Of a DNA stretch of 64,000 bases, positions 8,779-20,964 are shown in pieces. Position 1 is the first letter of the stretch. Each line of letters starts with the position of its first letter. Made by a program: the position numbers and the translations under genes. The DNA comes from Methylocystis heyeri. GTDB lineage: Bacteria > Pseudomonadota > Alphaproteobacteria > Rhizobiales > Beijerinckiaceae. The DNA lies in assembly GCF_004802635.2 (NCBI RefSeq), contig NZ_CP046052.1:4487948-4551947 (forward strand), written 5' to 3'. The notes under the pieces were generated by a model. The model did not search any database. It saw only the letters and a list, made by a program, of their open reading frames with translations, and was not told the DNA's origin.

Positions 8779-9744
8779 ATGAGACCAGGACAAAACAAGA
8801 GGCTGCGCGGGCGCAATGGGGGAAGAAAAGTTCCCAATCCGCTGACGCGCTCCTTTGAATCGAACGGTCCGGACGTCAAGATTCGCGGCACCGCCCAGCA
8901 TGTCGCCGAGAAATACCTGCAGCTCGCCCGCGACGCCCAATCCTCCGGCGATATCGTCATGGCGGAAAACCTGCTGCAGCACGCCGAGCATTATTTTCGC
9001 CTGATTTCGGCCGCCCAGCAGCAGACCAACAATTACGGCCGGCAGTCCTTCGAGCCCGAGGAGGAGGTCGACGACGACGACGATTTCCTGGGCGTGCCGG
9101 ATCGATTTGCGCCTCTGGCGGAACGTCTGCCGGCGCAACAGCCGAACTATCCGGCGCCGCAGCCCTATCAGGCGCCCCAGCCTCAGGTTCAGCCGCATTT
9201 CGCCGCGCCCCAACCACAGCCGCAGCCCTTTGAGGAACGGCCTTTCGGCGGGGAAATGCGACATGAGCGCCAGGGGGGACGGCAGCCCTTCGGCGGACGA
9301 AATCGGGGCAATCAGGGAGACCGCGGATTTGACCGCGGCCAGGATCGGGCCGCGCAAGCCGAGCGCAACAATTTGGACCGCAATAACGTCGACCGCGGTC
9401 AGGAGGCCCCCGAAGGGCGCTCCCAGCAGCCAGGTTTCGAGCGCGGGCGGGGCCGCTTCCAGCCTCGGCAGGAGCGTTACGAGCCTTCGGTCGCCGCGGA
9501 GCAGCCGGACATGACGGCGCCGGTGGGCCTGCCGGCCTTCATCACCGCGCCGCCGGCCATAAATGTGTCGCGTAGCGCCCCGGCGGTCGAAAATCCGCCG
9601 CCGCCCGCGCCCGAGCCGCGCGAGGAGGGCGCCGCCTATAATCTCGCTCCCCGCCGTCGGCGGCGACCGCGCGCCGCCGCTGCGGAGGCGGGCGGCGCCG
9701 TCGAGGAAGCGCCCGCCGCCGGCGAACTGCCGCTCGGCGACTGA
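8779..9744 (+). CDS. DUF4167 domain protein, probable RNA-associated
   Basis: The start at MRPGQNKRLRGR is fixed by the conserved N-terminus of the family; the upstream open frame is not conserved in character. The first 80 residues are the DUF4167 domain (SFESNGPDVKIRGTAQHVAEKYLQLARDAQSSGD, continuing into VMAENLLQHAEHYFRLI). The remaining 240 residues are low complexity: Pro/Gln-rich, then Arg/Asp/Gly-rich repeats (DRGFDRGQDR and similar), and a basic RRRRRPRAA tail. This composition suggests a disordered nucleic-acid binding protein. No activity is known. The order prmC-DUF4167-clpB is common in Hyphomicrobiales. Confidence 0.88.
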   Translation: MRPGQNKRLRGRNGGRKVPNPLTRSFESNGPDVKIRGTAQHVAEKYLQLARDAQSSGDIVMAENLLQHAEHYFRLISAAQQQTNNYGRQSFEPEEEVDDDDDFLGVPDRFAPLAERLPAQQPNYPAPQPYQAPQPQVQPHFAAPQPQPQPFEERPFGGEMRHERQGGRQPFGGRNRGNQGDRGFDRGQDRAAQAERNNLDRNNVDRGQEAPEGRSQQPGFERGRGRFQPRQERYEPSVAAEQPDMTAPVGLPAFITAPPAINVSRSAPAVENPPPPAPEPREEGAAYNLAPRRRRRPRAAAAEAGGAVEEAPAAGELPLGD

Positions 9745-9810
9745 GCAACCTGATCCGCGCCGGGCGCGAAGGCGCTCGGCGCGTGTCTACAGAGCGAATT
9801 TGCCTGACCT

Positions 9811-9845
9811 AAGCGCACACGCGCTGCTTTTGCGTGAGTGCGCTT
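9811..9845. terminator. Hairpin between convergent genes
   Basis: The arms aagcgcac and gtgcgctt (8 bp), extended by inner acgc/gcgt pairs, flank a loop containing cttttg. It lies downstream of the DUF4167 gene and touches the stop codon of the opposing small ORF, so it may terminate transcription from both sides. Confidence 0.55.
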
Positions 9846-10039
9846 TAAGACATCTCGCGGGCCAGCGCGCGGGCCAGATCGCTGAGCCGGCGGATTTCCA
9901 GCTTGCAGATTTCGCGGGCTCGCCAGTCCCAATCGCGTGCGTAGGCGAGCCGCAGGCGCGCTCGCCAGCTTTCGATCTCGATCTGGAGGCGGCGGCTCCT
10001 CGTTCCGGTTTCAAATGAAATTATCCTGGCCTCGGTCAT
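9845..10039 (-). CDS. Small charged protein, hypothetical
   Basis: A 64-codon frame with an ATG start encodes a highly charged, probably all-helical peptide (TGTRSRRLQIEIESWRARLRLAYARDWDWRAREICKLEIR in two stretches). Short proteins of this type (basic, rich in Arg, Glu and Trp) occur in Hyphomicrobiales next to housekeeping genes, which is why it is listed. It is convergent with DUF4167 and ends at a hairpin. No ribosome binding site is evident and no family is recognised, so it may be spurious. Confidence 0.4.
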   Translation of the reverse strand: MTEARIISFETGTRSRRLQIEIESWRARLRLAYARDWDWRAREICKLEIRRLSDLARALAREMS

Positions 10040-10227
10040 GCGGGGCGTCTCCCATATTGCCGGCAGCCTGATTGATAATCGCCAGGGGCGCCTGTTCGGC
10101 GCTCCGCAACGACGGGCTCATAGGCGCGTAAATATGGCGCTCTCCGAAATGAGCACCCGCCATCGTAAAAGCGCGGCGCCGGCTCGAAGGCCGCGCCGGA
10201 GCATTTTCCAGGCGGGCGTTTTCTGCA

Positions 10228-10980
10228 TCACAAAGCGCAGGCGTCGCCCTGGGAGATGCGTCCGCCTTCGATCACGCGGGCGTAGACGCCGCAGTCGACG
10301 TGGCCGAAATTCTTGCGCAGCGTCTGGACGACGTCCATGTCGCGCTTTCCCGTGCCGGGCTCGACGCCGGTCGCTGCGCAGCGATCCGTCATCTTGAGAA
10401 TTTCCAGCCGGACTCCGCCTATGGCGACGGTCTTTCCGACCAGTTCCGTCTCCGCCCAAGGCTCCATGCCTTCGAGATAGATGTTGGCGCGGAACCGCAA
10501 CGGATCCACTGTCCGGCCTTCCGCGGCGCTGATCGCGTCCACGCTGGCGAGGTTGAGCAAGGACACGAAGCCGGACTTCGAGTCGGTGAAGCGGAAGCCG
10601 TCGGGAGCTTCGAGCAGCTTCACCGGTCCGCGGATTTCCTCGCCCAGGAACTCCGTCATGAAGCGCTCGATAGCCGCGCGGCCTTCCGGCGAGCCCAGTT
10701 CGCCGCGAACGACGACCTCGCCGTGTTTCTTGATGGTCAACGCGCCCGAATGGGCTTCAAAGCGCGTGGAAAGGCCGGCGAGGGCGGCGTTTCGCATCAA
10801 CATCAGGAATTTGATCTTGGGCTGGTGCTCCGGCCGGGCGGGATCGAAGCCGGAAGGGCCGTTCTCGAGCGCATATAGCCGATCCCCGGGAAAATAGCCG
10901 TCCGCCTCCAGTTCCGCAGATTCGATCGGTTCCGCCGAGAGGCCCTTCACGGGATAGCGGTAGAGGCGTTTTATGCGCAT
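10228..10980 (-). CDS. MOSC domain protein
   Basis: The 250-residue protein has an N-terminal MOSC beta-barrel domain (IKRLYRYPVKGLSAEPIESAEL, GDRLYALEN) followed by a MOSC domain (from about residue 115: FVSLLNLASVDAISA, RFRANIYLEG, ILKMTDRCAATGVEPGTGKRD). The conserved cysteine in TDRCAATG matches the position that binds or transfers sulfur in molybdenum-cofactor sulfurases and in mARC/YcbX-type reductases. By similarity it probably binds molybdenum cofactor, but it lacks the ferredoxin domain of E. coli YcbX. The gene is divergent from clpB. Confidence 0.88.
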   Translation of the reverse strand: MRIKRLYRYPVKGLSAEPIESAELEADGYFPGDRLYALENGPSGFDPARPEHQPKIKFLMLMRNAALAGLSTRFEAHSGALTIKKHGEVVVRGELGSPEGRAAIERFMTEFLGEEIRGPVKLLEAPDGFRFTDSKSGFVSLLNLASVDAISAAEGRTVDPLRFRANIYLEGMEPWAETELVGKTVAIGGVRLEILKMTDRCAATGVEPGTGKRDMDVVQTLRKNFGHVDCGVYARVIEGGRISQGDACAL

Positions 10981-11091
10981 GGTTTCTCCGGCGAGGTTCG
11001 GAGGCCGATAATGAACCTCCAGAATATTTATTCCAAGAGCCTCGCGTGCAGGCGGGGCGGCGCCATATGCGCGGCGCTTTGCGGCGCCCCC

Positions 11092-11118
11092 TTTGAATTC
11101 GGAAAGCCGTTCCCATAT
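11092..11118 (+). promoter_or_regulatory. Candidate heat-shock (sigma-32) promoter of clpB
   Basis: TTTGAA (11092-11097) is separated by 14 nt from CCCATAT (11112-11118), about 85 nt before the clpB ATG. This resembles the sigma-32 pattern CTTGAA...CCCAT-T. The -35 element has an extra T, so this is a candidate only. Confidence 0.4.
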
Positions 11119-11201
11119 CGCGCTTAAGGCCGCCGCAAGGGGCCATCATTTGACGCGGGACGCGCCGGTCGAGGCGGTCCAAAGCTCGTGGGAGCCGTTT
11201 T

Positions 11202-13826
<2,625 letters not shown>

Positions 13827-13839
13827 TCGAACCGGCTTC

Positions 13840-13868
13840 GCGCCCTTCCCGTAAACAGCGGGAGGGCG
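13840..13868. terminator. Hairpin between clpB and the convergent GGDEF/EAL gene
   Basis: The arms gcgccct-cccg / cggg-agggcgc (one bulged T) enclose a taaaca loop in the short space between two convergent stop codons. No T tract follows, so it is a weak call. Confidence 0.4.
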
Positions 13869-13875
13869 CCGGCCA

Positions 13876-15819
13876 TCAGGCCGCGACGTGCTGCGGATCC
13901 CAGGACGCGATGAAGTTCTTCAAATCCGGGGCGCTGAGGGGCCGGCTGATGAGAAACCCCTGCGCCTCGGAGCAGCCGTTTCGACGCAGCCAGCTCAATT
14001 GCCGGGCATCCTCGACGCCCTCTCCGACGCAGCTGATGCCGAGGTCGGCGGCCATTCTGATCACGCCGCGGGTGATCGCCTCGCAGTCGGACCGCTCGAG
14101 GACATCTTTGACGAAGCTCCGGTCTATCTTGATTTTGTGCAGGGGCAGTTTGCGGAGATAGCTCAAAGAAGCGTAGCCCGTTCCGAAATCGTCCAGGCTG
14201 ATCTCGACTCCCGCACGGGCCAGCGAGCGTATCGAGCTGTTGGTGGCCTGATCGTCGGAGAGCAGCGCCGTTTCGGTTATTTCCATGCCGAGACGGTTCG
14301 ACGAGACGCCTGCCGTCGAAAGACTGTCGAGCATGCGCTGCGCGAAATCGGGGGCGCGGAGCTGGACCGCCGACACATTGACGGCGACGCGGATGTCTTT
14401 GGGAAACTGGGGGATGGTTCGGCAGGCTTCCTCTATGACCCACAGGCCGAGATCGTGAATGAAGCCGGTCCTCTCGGCGATCGGAATGAAGATCGAAGGC
14501 GGCACCTGGCCGCGGGTCGGATGCTCCCATCGCAGCAGGGCCTCGCATCCCGCGATCATCCCCGTGTCGAAGTCCAGCAGCGGCTGAAACACCAGCGCAA
14601 ATTGGTTCAGTTGAAGCGCTCGGCGCAAATCTCGCTCCAGGGTTCTTTCCTCGCGCGCCACCGCTTCATGATGCGGTTCGAAGACGCATAGCGGTCCGCC
14701 GTTTTGTTTCGCCCGGTAAAGCGCGATATCGGCTTTGCGCAACAGAGAGTGCGGATTGTCCGCGTCACGGGGGGCTATGGCGACGCCGAGACTCGCCGCG
14801 CAGGAAACCTCGCCCGACGAGCCGAGCGAAAATGGAGCCTCGAAGCACTGGATCACCCGCTGCGCGACGACGAGAGCGTCTTCAGGCTCGTCGATGGAGG
14901 TTACCACGACCGCGAATTCATCGCCTCCGAGGCGCGCCACGAGATCGGTCGGGCGCACGACGGATTTCATCCTTTCCGCGGCCCCGATGAGCAATTCGTC
15001 GCCCGCGGCATGGCCCAGCCGATCGTTGACGATCTTGAAGTCGTCGAGATCGGCGTAGATCAGGGCGAAGAGTTTTTTGTCTCCCGATATGCGGGCGAAT
15101 TCGGTTTCGATAGCCTCGTGGAACCAGAGCCGGTTGGGCAGCGACGTAAGCGCGTCGGTACGCACTCTCTGTTCGGTTTCCAATTGCCGCAGCACGCGCG
15201 AGCGCAATTGCTCCGCGTAAGCGAAGGCGCCGCGCAGCAACACCAGAGTGTAGACGATGAGGACCACGAAAGCGAGCAGGTAGTCATCTCCGCCGGCCCG
15301 CAGCAGGGTCGTCGCCGAGGCTGCGAATATGGGCGCCATGAACAACACTGCTGCAAGAGGAATGCTCGCGAGCGCGAATGCGCCGCCGCTGAGCATCCCT
15401 GCGCAAAGGCATATGACGAGGATCTGAGCCCCGGGCGCGGCCTCGGGAAAAAACAGCAGCGGAACGGCCGCCCAGCACAGGCTGAGAGAAAGCGTGTGAA
15501 AGACGAGCCTGCTCATTGCGGAGGAGCGCCGGGCCTTTGGCCGGGGACCCGGACCGCGCCGCTTGTATCTGAAGTAGATCGTGCCGGCGAGGAACACGAC
15601 AGCGAGCGCCCACAACAACGCCGCGGCGCGTCTGGGAGAAGAAGAAAAGGCGGCCAGAAGCACGATCGCGTTGCAAATGTTCGCGACCATCATATTCGGC
15701 GTCTGGTTCAGGATGGCCGAGAACTGCTCGGCCCGCAGCCGTTCCGCCGCCTCGCGGTCGAGAGGCGCGTTTTCGCGTCGCAAACAGGCCAGAAGGCGGT
15801 TCTTGACTGCGGAAATCAT
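13876..15819 (-). CDS. Membrane GGDEF-EAL protein (cyclic-di-GMP turnover)
   Basis: The ATG at 15819 gives a 647-residue protein; the frame is open to a TTG at 15909, but that extension is low complexity. Six hydrophobic segments (residues about 40-205) form an unnamed membrane sensor. A GGDEF domain follows with an intact RLGGDEF (GGDEF at 298-302), and then an EAL domain with E-A-L at 426-428, DDFGTGYASLSYL and GEGVED. Both active sites therefore appear complete, and the protein could make or hydrolyse cyclic-di-GMP. Which activity dominates cannot be read from sequence. It is convergent with clpB. Confidence 0.92.
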   Translation of the reverse strand: MISAVKNRLLACLRRENAPLDREAAERLRAEQFSAILNQTPNMMVANICNAIVLLAAFSSSPRRAAALLWALAVVFLAGTIYFRYKRRGPGPRPKARRSSAMSRLVFHTLSLSLCWAAVPLLFFPEAAPGAQILVICLCAGMLSGGAFALASIPLAAVLFMAPIFAASATTLLRAGGDDYLLAFVVLIVYTLVLLRGAFAYAEQLRSRVLRQLETEQRVRTDALTSLPNRLWFHEAIETEFARISGDKKLFALIYADLDDFKIVNDRLGHAAGDELLIGAAERMKSVVRPTDLVARLGGDEFAVVVTSIDEPEDALVVAQRVIQCFEAPFSLGSSGEVSCAASLGVAIAPRDADNPHSLLRKADIALYRAKQNGGPLCVFEPHHEAVAREERTLERDLRRALQLNQFALVFQPLLDFDTGMIAGCEALLRWEHPTRGQVPPSIFIPIAERTGFIHDLGLWVIEEACRTIPQFPKDIRVAVNVSAVQLRAPDFAQRMLDSLSTAGVSSNRLGMEITETALLSDDQATNSSIRSLARAGVEISLDDFGTGYASLSYLRKLPLHKIKIDRSFVKDVLERSDCEAITRGVIRMAADLGISCVGEGVEDARQLSWLRRNGCSEAQGFLISRPLSAPDLKNFIASWDPQHVAA

Positions 15820-16301
15820 TGGCGGCGCCGTTTCTCGTCGGGCGCCGCCCGCCTGTCGGTCCGAGGATTTGTTTTTTCCTGGAGAGACAGGGGCGCCTCG
15901 GGGCGGCAAGCAATTATCGCGCTCGATCGGGCAGTCATCGAAATTCTTTCCGTTTCGGCCAGGATGAGCAGGCGCGTCGGGTTCGGCTCGCGTTCGGCCG
16001 CTCGCATTCGAAAGGCTTCATCGCCGGGAAACCGCCTGAACGACTTTCCAGCGCAATCGACTGATCCCCTGCTTAAACTCTGCAAGAGGAAATTTCGTTC
16101 AGAAGCAGGAGAGCCCCAGCATTCCGGTCAGGATGCTATCCTGAATAGCGGTTTCCTGCGCATTTGATTGAGACAACACTTAACAATATAATACTGAAAG
16201 GCTTTTTATGGCGCAACCGCCGTGGAGCGTATCGTCGCAGGAGTTCGCCTGCGCTTTGGGCCGTGCCGATTTCCCGCTGTTCGAACGCAGAGCGCTCGCG
16301 G
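15820..16301. other. Intergenic region with a strong promoter-like sequence facing coaA
   Basis: About 480 bp between coaA and the GGDEF/EAL gene, both on the minus strand. A sigma-70-like promoter points rightward at 16164-16192 (listed separately). A weaker minus-strand candidate, TTGCGC-17-TATTAT, overlaps the same AT-rich stretch and could serve the GGDEF/EAL gene. A 68-codon ORF starts at 16208 but runs antisense into coaA. Confidence 0.5.
16164..16192 (+). promoter_or_regulatory. Sigma-70-like promoter TTGATT-17-TATAAT, antisense to coaA
   Basis: TTGATT at 16164-16169 and a perfect TATAAT at 16187-16192 are separated by 17 nt. This is the best-matching sigma-70 promoter in the window, yet no gene follows on this strand. 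The transcript would run into the 3' end of coaA from the opposite strand. A 6-bp hairpin (cgcagg/cctgcg) lies about 50 nt downstream. Confidence 0.5.
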
Positions 16302-17276
16302 CTAAAGCTTGCGCAGCGCCACTTCGGCGATCTGGTGATCCTGCGCTTTGGTCAGGATCAGGCTGGCCCGCGGACGGGTGGGCGCGATGTTCTGGCGCAG
16401 GTTCTGGAGGTTGATCCGCTGCCAGATGTCGCGGGCTATCCGATCGGTCTCGACCTCGTCGAGGTCGGCGTAAATACGGAAATAGGACCGCGGATCGCGG
16501 AACGCCGTCTGCCGCAATTGCTGGAAGCGCTCGACATACCATTTTTCGAGATCGCGTTCGGTCGCATGCAGATATACCGAAAAATCGAAGAAATCCGACA
16601 CGAAGGGCACTTCGCGGCCGTCGCGCGGCGGCCGGGGCGCCAGCAGCACGTTGACGCCTTCGACGATCAATATGTCGGGCCGGTCGACGATGAGCTTTTC
16701 GCCTTCGACGACGTCATAGGTCAGATGGGAATAGACCGGGGCCTCGACATTGCCGCGCCCGGCCTTGACGCTGGACAGGAAGCGCAGAAGCGATTTGTTG
16801 TCGTAGCTTTCGGGAAACCCCTTCTTATCCATCAGGCCCTGGCTTTCGAGCGCCTTGTTGGGGAAGAGGAAGCCGTCGGTGGTGACGAGCTCGACTTTGG
16901 GCGTGTTCGGCCAGCGCGAAAGCAGCGCCTTCAATATTCTGGCGGTGGTGGATTTGCCCACCGCGACCGAGCCGGCGACGCCGATGATGTATGGCACCTT
17001 GCCGTCTTCGGCTCCGAGGAACCTCTGCGTCGCTTTGAATAGCCCCTGGGTGGCGGCGACATAGAGTGCGAGGAGACGTGAAAGCGGGAGGTAGATCTCG
17101 ATCACTTCCTCGAGCGAGATCGGATCGTGCAGCGACTTGAGCCGCGTGAGATCTTCAAATGTCAGCGTCAGGGGCGTATCGGCGCGCAGCCTCGCCCATT
17201 CGGCTCGCGTGAAGTGACGGTAGGGCGATGCTATGTCTAGGTCGGGCGCCGGCGCTTCGGCCTGGGTCGCACTCAT
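16302..17276 (-). CDS. coaA: Type I pantothenate kinase
   Basis: CoaA phosphorylates pantothenate with ATP, the first and regulated step of coenzyme A synthesis. The 324-residue protein has the P-loop GSVAVGKST (residues 102-110), the downstream TTDGFLFPN region that binds substrate, and IVEGVNVL, all typical of the bacterial type I enzyme. Its ATG overlaps the hisE stop codon in an ATGA arrangement, so it is the last gene of the histidine operon and is probably translated by coupling to hisE. This his-coaA linkage is common in Hyphomicrobiales. Confidence 0.96.
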   Translation of the reverse strand: MSATQAEAPAPDLDIASPYRHFTRAEWARLRADTPLTLTFEDLTRLKSLHDPISLEEVIEIYLPLSRLLALYVAATQGLFKATQRFLGAEDGKVPYIIGVAGSVAVGKSTTARILKALLSRWPNTPKVELVTTDGFLFPNKALESQGLMDKKGFPESYDNKSLLRFLSSVKAGRGNVEAPVYSHLTYDVVEGEKLIVDRPDILIVEGVNVLLAPRPPRDGREVPFVSDFFDFSVYLHATERDLEKWYVERFQQLRQTAFRDPRSYFRIYADLDEVETDRIARDIWQRINLQNLRQNIAPTRPRASLILTKAQDHQIAEVALRKL

Positions 17277-17596
17277 GGCGCCGCGCCTCGCGAGGCTTTT
17301 TCCTCATGGCCGGAGCGGCTGGTGCGGCGCTCCAGTTCCTCCAATACGTCTTTCAGAGAGATATCGCGCGCTTCCATCAGCACGAGGAGATGATAAAGCA
17401 GATCGGCGATTTCGCCTCTCAGGGACGCATCGTCCTGACTGAGCGCGGCGATCACCGTTTCGACAGCTTCTTCCCCGAATTTCTTGGAGATGCGCGGAAG
17501 ACCTCCTTCGAACAGGCTCCTGGTGTAGGACTTTTCCGCCGCCGCGTCGCGTCGGTCGCGTATGATGTTTGCGAGATCTTCGAGTTCGAAGCTCAT
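17273..17596 (-). CDS. hisE: Phosphoribosyl-ATP pyrophosphatase
   Basis: HisE hydrolyses phosphoribosyl-ATP to phosphoribosyl-AMP and pyrophosphate, the second step of histidine synthesis. The 107-residue product is a MazG-like helical protein with [14 protein letters not shown] and [14 protein letters not shown], which carry the acidic metal ligands. It overlaps hisF upstream and coaA downstream by 4 bp each (ATGA), showing tight translational coupling. It is a stand-alone HisE, not fused to HisI. Confidence 0.96.
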   Translation of the reverse strand: MSFELEDLANIIRDRRDAAAEKSYTRSLFEGGLPRISKKFGEEAVETVIAALSQDDASLRGEIADLLYHLLVLMEARDISLKDVLEELERRTSRSGHEEKASRGAAP

Positions 17597-18369
17597 GCCG
17601 CCTCCAGCCCGTCGAGGCGGATCGCAAGACCGGCGCGGGCCATGTGAAGCTTGGCCTGCTGGATCGAATATTCCCCGAAGTGGAAGATCGAGGCCGCGAG
17701 CACGGCGCTGGCGTGCCCCTCTCTGACGCCCTCGACGAGATGATCCAGATTGCCTACGCCGCCGGAAGCGATCACCGGAACATTCACGGCGTCGGCGACG
17801 CTGCGGGTCAGATCGAGATCGAAACCGCTCTTCGCGCCGTCGCGATCCATCGAGGTGAGCAGGATTTCTCCGGCTCCCAGAGCATCCACCGCGCGGGCGA
17901 ACTCCACCGCGTCTATGCCGGTGGCGCGGCGGCCGCCGTGAGTGAAGATTTCCCAGCGGCCGCTCGCGACCTTTTTGGCGTCGATGGCGACGACGATGCA
18001 TTGCGAGCCGAATTTCTCGGCCGCTTCGCGAACGAATTCGCGATTGGCCACCGCGGCCGAATTGATCGAGACCTTGTCGGCGCCCGCCAGCAGCAGGTTG
18101 CGAATGTCGTCGAGGGCGCGCACGCCGCCGCCGACGGTCAGGGGCATGAAACAGGCTTCAGCGGTGCGCTGAACCACGTCGAGAAGCGTGCCGCGGTTCT
18201 CGTGGCTCGCCGTTATGTCGAGAAAGCACAGCTCGTCGGCGCCGGCGGCGTCATAGGCCTTGGCGGCTTCGACCGGATCGCCGGCGTCGCGCAGGTCGAC
18301 GAAATTGACGCCCTTGACGACGCGTCCGTCCTTGACGTCGAGGCAGGGAATGAGGCGGGACTTAAGCAT
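17593..18369 (-). CDS. hisF: Imidazole glycerol phosphate synthase, cyclase subunit
   Basis: HisF takes the ammonia released by HisH and converts PRFAR to imidazole glycerol phosphate and AICAR. The 258-residue TIM barrel has the catalytic aspartate in [17 protein letters not shown] and the second in VAIDAKKV. The phosphate-binding LTVGGGVR and IASGGVGN are present. The stop codon overlaps the hisE ATG, and the start shares one base with the hisA stop (TGATG). Confidence 0.97.
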   Translation of the reverse strand: MLKSRLIPCLDVKDGRVVKGVNFVDLRDAGDPVEAAKAYDAAGADELCFLDITASHENRGTLLDVVQRTAEACFMPLTVGGGVRALDDIRNLLLAGADKVSINSAAVANREFVREAAEKFGSQCIVVAIDAKKVASGRWEIFTHGGRRATGIDAVEFARAVDALGAGEILLTSMDRDGAKSGFDLDLTRSVADAVNVPVIASGGVGNLDHLVEGVREGHASAVLAASIFHFGEYSIQQAKLHMARAGLAIRLDGLEAA

Positions 18370-19130
18370 CAGGCGCTCGCGCGGGCGGCCTGCGGCGCCT
18401 GGCGCAAAAGAGCCAGCGCCTGAGCAGGATCAAGCCGTCCGTCATATAGGGCGCGACCGGTGATTGCGCCGGCGAGCCGCGCGCAATCTGGCTGGATCAG
18501 CCGCGCCACGTCGTCGAGCGACGCCAATCCGCCCGAAGCTATGACCGGGATGGCGAGGGCGTTCGCGAGCGCCAGCGTCGCCTCGATATTGAGGCCTTTC
18601 AGCACGCCGTCCCGCGCGATGTCGGTATAGACGATCGCAGCGACGCCGGCGTCCTCGAAGCTGCGGCCGAGATCGAGCGCGGACATTCTCGTGGTGCGGG
18701 CCCAGCCTTCCACCGCGACCATGCCGTCCTTGGCGTCGATGCCGACGGCGATGCGTCCCGGATAAAGACGGCACGCTTCGCGCACCAGCGCCGGGTCCTT
18801 GACCGCGGCCGTGCCGATGATGACGCGGGTGACGCCCTTTTCGAGCCAGCGCGCGATGGTGCGCATGTCGCGGATGCCGCCGCCGAGCTGAACCGGAATC
18901 GTCAGCGCGGCGAGAATGGACTCGACCGCGTCTGCGTTTCGCGGCGCCCCGGCGAAAGCGCCGTCGAGGTCGACCACATGCAGATATTCGAAGCCTTGCC
19001 GCTCGAAGGAGCGCGCCTGGTCGGCCGGATCTTCGTTGAAAATGGTGGCGCGGCTCATGTCGCCCTGAAGAAGCCGCACGCACCGACCTTCTTTGAGGTC
19101 AATCGCAGGAAAGAGAATCACGGACGCCAC
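18369..19130 (-). CDS. hisA: Phosphoribosylformimino-AICAR-phosphate isomerase
   Basis: HisA isomerises ProFAR to PRFAR, the substrate of HisHF. The 253-residue TIM barrel begins [20 protein letters not shown] with the catalytic aspartate, has VQLGGGIRD for phosphate binding, and contains YTDIARDG and IASGGLAS in the second half. Its start overlaps the end of hisH by 13 bp, and its stop abuts hisF. Confidence 0.97.
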   Translation of the reverse strand: MASVILFPAIDLKEGRCVRLLQGDMSRATIFNEDPADQARSFERQGFEYLHVVDLDGAFAGAPRNADAVESILAALTIPVQLGGGIRDMRTIARWLEKGVTRVIIGTAAVKDPALVREACRLYPGRIAVGIDAKDGMVAVEGWARTTRMSALDLGRSFEDAGVAAIVYTDIARDGVLKGLNIEATLALANALAIPVIASGGLASLDDVARLIQPDCARLAGAITGRALYDGRLDPAQALALLRQAPQAARASA

Positions 19131-19771
19131 CTCAGAAAATTGGCGATGAGAGCGAGACCAAGCCTCTGGCTTTTCTCGGGGTGAAACTGAACGCCGAGAA
19201 GATTGTCCCGGGCGACGGCCGCCGTCAGCGCGCCCCCGTAATCGGTTCGGGCGAGAACATGCTCCGGCGATTCCGGAACGAAGTGGTAGGAATGGACGAA
19301 ATAGGCGTGAAGGCCGTTCTCGCCCGTCTTAATTCCCTCGAAAACGGGATGGGGCCGGGTCAGCGAAACCGTATTCCACCCCATGTGAGGGATTTTTAAG
19401 GCGGGATCGGAGGGGGCGATAGCCCTCACATCGCCCGGGATCCACCCCAGCCCGGGCGTTTCCCCATGTTCCAGGCCGCGCGCCGCCATCAGCTGCATGC
19501 CGACGCATATGCCGAGGAAGGGCCGGCCCTTTTCGATCACGGCTTCTTCGAGCGCCTGCGCGAGGCCCGCAATTGCGAGCAAGCCCCGTCGGCAATCCGC
19601 AAATGCGCCGACCCCCGGCAGCACGACGCGGTCGGCGCTCCGCAGAACGTCGGGGTCGTCCGAAACGCATATCCCGGCCCCGGCGATTTCATGCTCCCGC
19701 GCCGCGCGCTCGAAAGCTTTCGCGGCGGAATGGAGATTGCCCGAACCGTAATCGATGATGACCGTGGTCAA
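19118..19771 (-). CDS. hisH: Imidazole glycerol phosphate synthase, glutaminase subunit
   Basis: HisH releases ammonia from glutamine for HisF. The catalytic triad of class I amidotransferases is visible: nucleophile cysteine in GICVGMQL (C89) and His/Glu in QFHPEKS near the C-terminus. I start it at the TTG at 19771 because AGGAG lies 8 nt upstream and the product begins [11 protein letters not shown] as expected (217 residues). The frame also has a GTG at 19789, but that would place the ribosome binding site inside the gene. A TTG start may keep HisH levels low. Confidence 0.94.
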   Translation of the reverse strand: MTTVIIDYGSGNLHSAAKAFERAAREHEIAGAGICVSDDPDVLRSADRVVLPGVGAFADCRRGLLAIAGLAQALEEAVIEKGRPFLGICVGMQLMAARGLEHGETPGLGWIPGDVRAIAPSDPALKIPHMGWNTVSLTRPHPVFEGIKTGENGLHAYFVHSYHFVPESPEHVLARTDYGGALTAAVARDNLLGVQFHPEKSQRLGLALIANFLRWRP

Positions 19772-19788
19772 TAGCGAAGCTCCTCGCA

Positions 19789-20211
19789 CTAGGCTGCAGG
19801 CGGCGGCGGTGGAGGCGGCGGCGGAGCCGCTGCGGGCCGCCAGTTGTGGAAGAATATTTCCTCCGCCTGTTCGGCGTCGTCTCCCACGACGACGCCGCTC
19901 TCGCTGTAGCCTTTTCGCGTCAGGCTCCAGGCCAGCAGCCGGACGCCTTCAAACCCCAGAACCACCGAAAGGGCAAGGCTTACGAGCGCCATGGTCCGTT
20001 TGGGAAGGCCGAGCTTGTGGCCGGCCAGCGCTATGGCGGCGAGCAGTATGGCCCAGCCGATCGCCGCGAGCCATGCGCGGTTCCAGGCCAGCCAGAAAGG
20101 CCCGAACAAGGTCGCGGGGAACGAGAAACCGTCCCGCAGGAACACGATCTTCTCGGCCGGCGGGGCCTCGCCCGCGGAAGTTGCGGGAACATGGACGGTG
20201 AAAATGGCCAT
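19789..20211 (-). CDS. DUF2628 membrane protein within the his operon
   Basis: This 140-residue protein begins AIFTVHVP and has a [23 protein letters not shown] motif, two transmembrane segments (residues about 48-90) and a low-complexity polyproline tail. This is the DUF2628 family, whose function is unknown. Its place between hisB and hisH is recurrent in alphaproteobacteria, so it is likely cotranscribed with the histidine genes. No link to histidine chemistry is visible; it may simply be carried by the operon. Confidence 0.85.
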   Translation of the reverse strand: MAIFTVHVPATSAGEAPPAEKIVFLRDGFSFPATLFGPFWLAWNRAWLAAIGWAILLAAIALAGHKLGLPKRTMALVSLALSVVLGFEGVRLLAWSLTRKGYSESGVVVGDDAEQAEEIFFHNWRPAAAPPPPPPPPPAA

Positions 20212-20223
20212 GGGCCTGTTCCT

Positions 20224-20817
20224 TCAGCAGGTGAGCGTGCCCTTGGTGGACGGCACGGCGCTGGCGCGGCGGGGGTCGAGAGCGACCGCCTTGCCGAAAG
20301 CGCGGGCGAATCCCTTGAACACGCTCTCGGCGATGTGATGGCTGTTGACGCCGCGAAGACAGTCGATATGCAGCCCGATGCGCGAATGCACGGCCACGGC
20401 CTGGAAGAACTCCCGCACCAGCTCGGTGTCGAACTCGCCGATTTTCTCGGACGGAAACTCGACCCCATACACCAGGAAAGGGCGGCCCGAGACATCGACG
20501 ACGACGCGGCACAGCGCCTCGTCGAGAGGCACATGGGCGTCGCCGTAGCGGGCAATGCCCTTGCGGTCGCCGAGGGCGGCGTCGACCGCCTGGCCGAAGG
20601 CTATTCCGACGTCTTCGACGGTGTGGTGGGCGTCGATATGAAGGTCCCCCTTGGCCTCGAGTTCGAGGTCGAGCGGCGCATGCCGGGCGATCTGGTCGAG
20701 CATGTGATCGAAAAAGCCGACCCCGGTCGAGATCCTGGCCGAGCCATGGCCGTCGAGGCCGACGGAAACAGCGATTTTGGTCTCGGAAGTGGCGCGCTCA
20801 ACTTTGCCGCTGCGCAT
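20224..20817 (-). CDS. hisB: Imidazoleglycerol-phosphate dehydratase
   Basis: HisB removes water from imidazole glycerol phosphate, the step after HisHF. The 197-residue monofunctional enzyme has the paired metal-binding motifs [30 protein letters not shown] and [17 protein letters not shown]. It is not fused to histidinol-phosphatase. It is the first gene of this run (hisB-DUF2628-hisH-hisA-hisF-hisE-coaA), so the operon promoter is expected in 20818-20964. That stretch shows no clear boxes to my eye. Confidence 0.97.
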   Translation of the reverse strand: MRSGKVERATSETKIAVSVGLDGHGSARISTGVGFFDHMLDQIARHAPLDLELEAKGDLHIDAHHTVEDVGIAFGQAVDAALGDRKGIARYGDAHVPLDEALCRVVVDVSGRPFLVYGVEFPSEKIGEFDTELVREFFQAVAVHSRIGLHIDCLRGVNSHHIAESVFKGFARAFGKAVALDPRRASAVPSTKGTLTC

Positions 20818-20964
20818 CTGTCGTGGCTCTCAGGGTTTTGCAACCCCGAAAGGTGGGGCTTTTGCCGGCAGCTTGTAGCAATTTCATTGCCGTTGCGCCA
20901 CCCGGCCGCAATTTTTGAAAAAAGAGGCGGGGGCGTCGATCCGGATCATGACGAAAACCTTGGA

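Noticed and set aside
8385..8858. Overlapping ORFs upstream of and into the DUF4167 gene, including an N-terminal extension of it to 8533
   Set aside because: The conserved DUF4167 start is at 8779; the upstream sequence is low complexity with no initiation signals.
16208..16414. 68-codon ORF downstream of the strong promoter at 16164
   Set aside because: More than half overlaps coaA in antisense and the product has no family resemblance. The promoter is reported instead as possibly driving a non-coding RNA.
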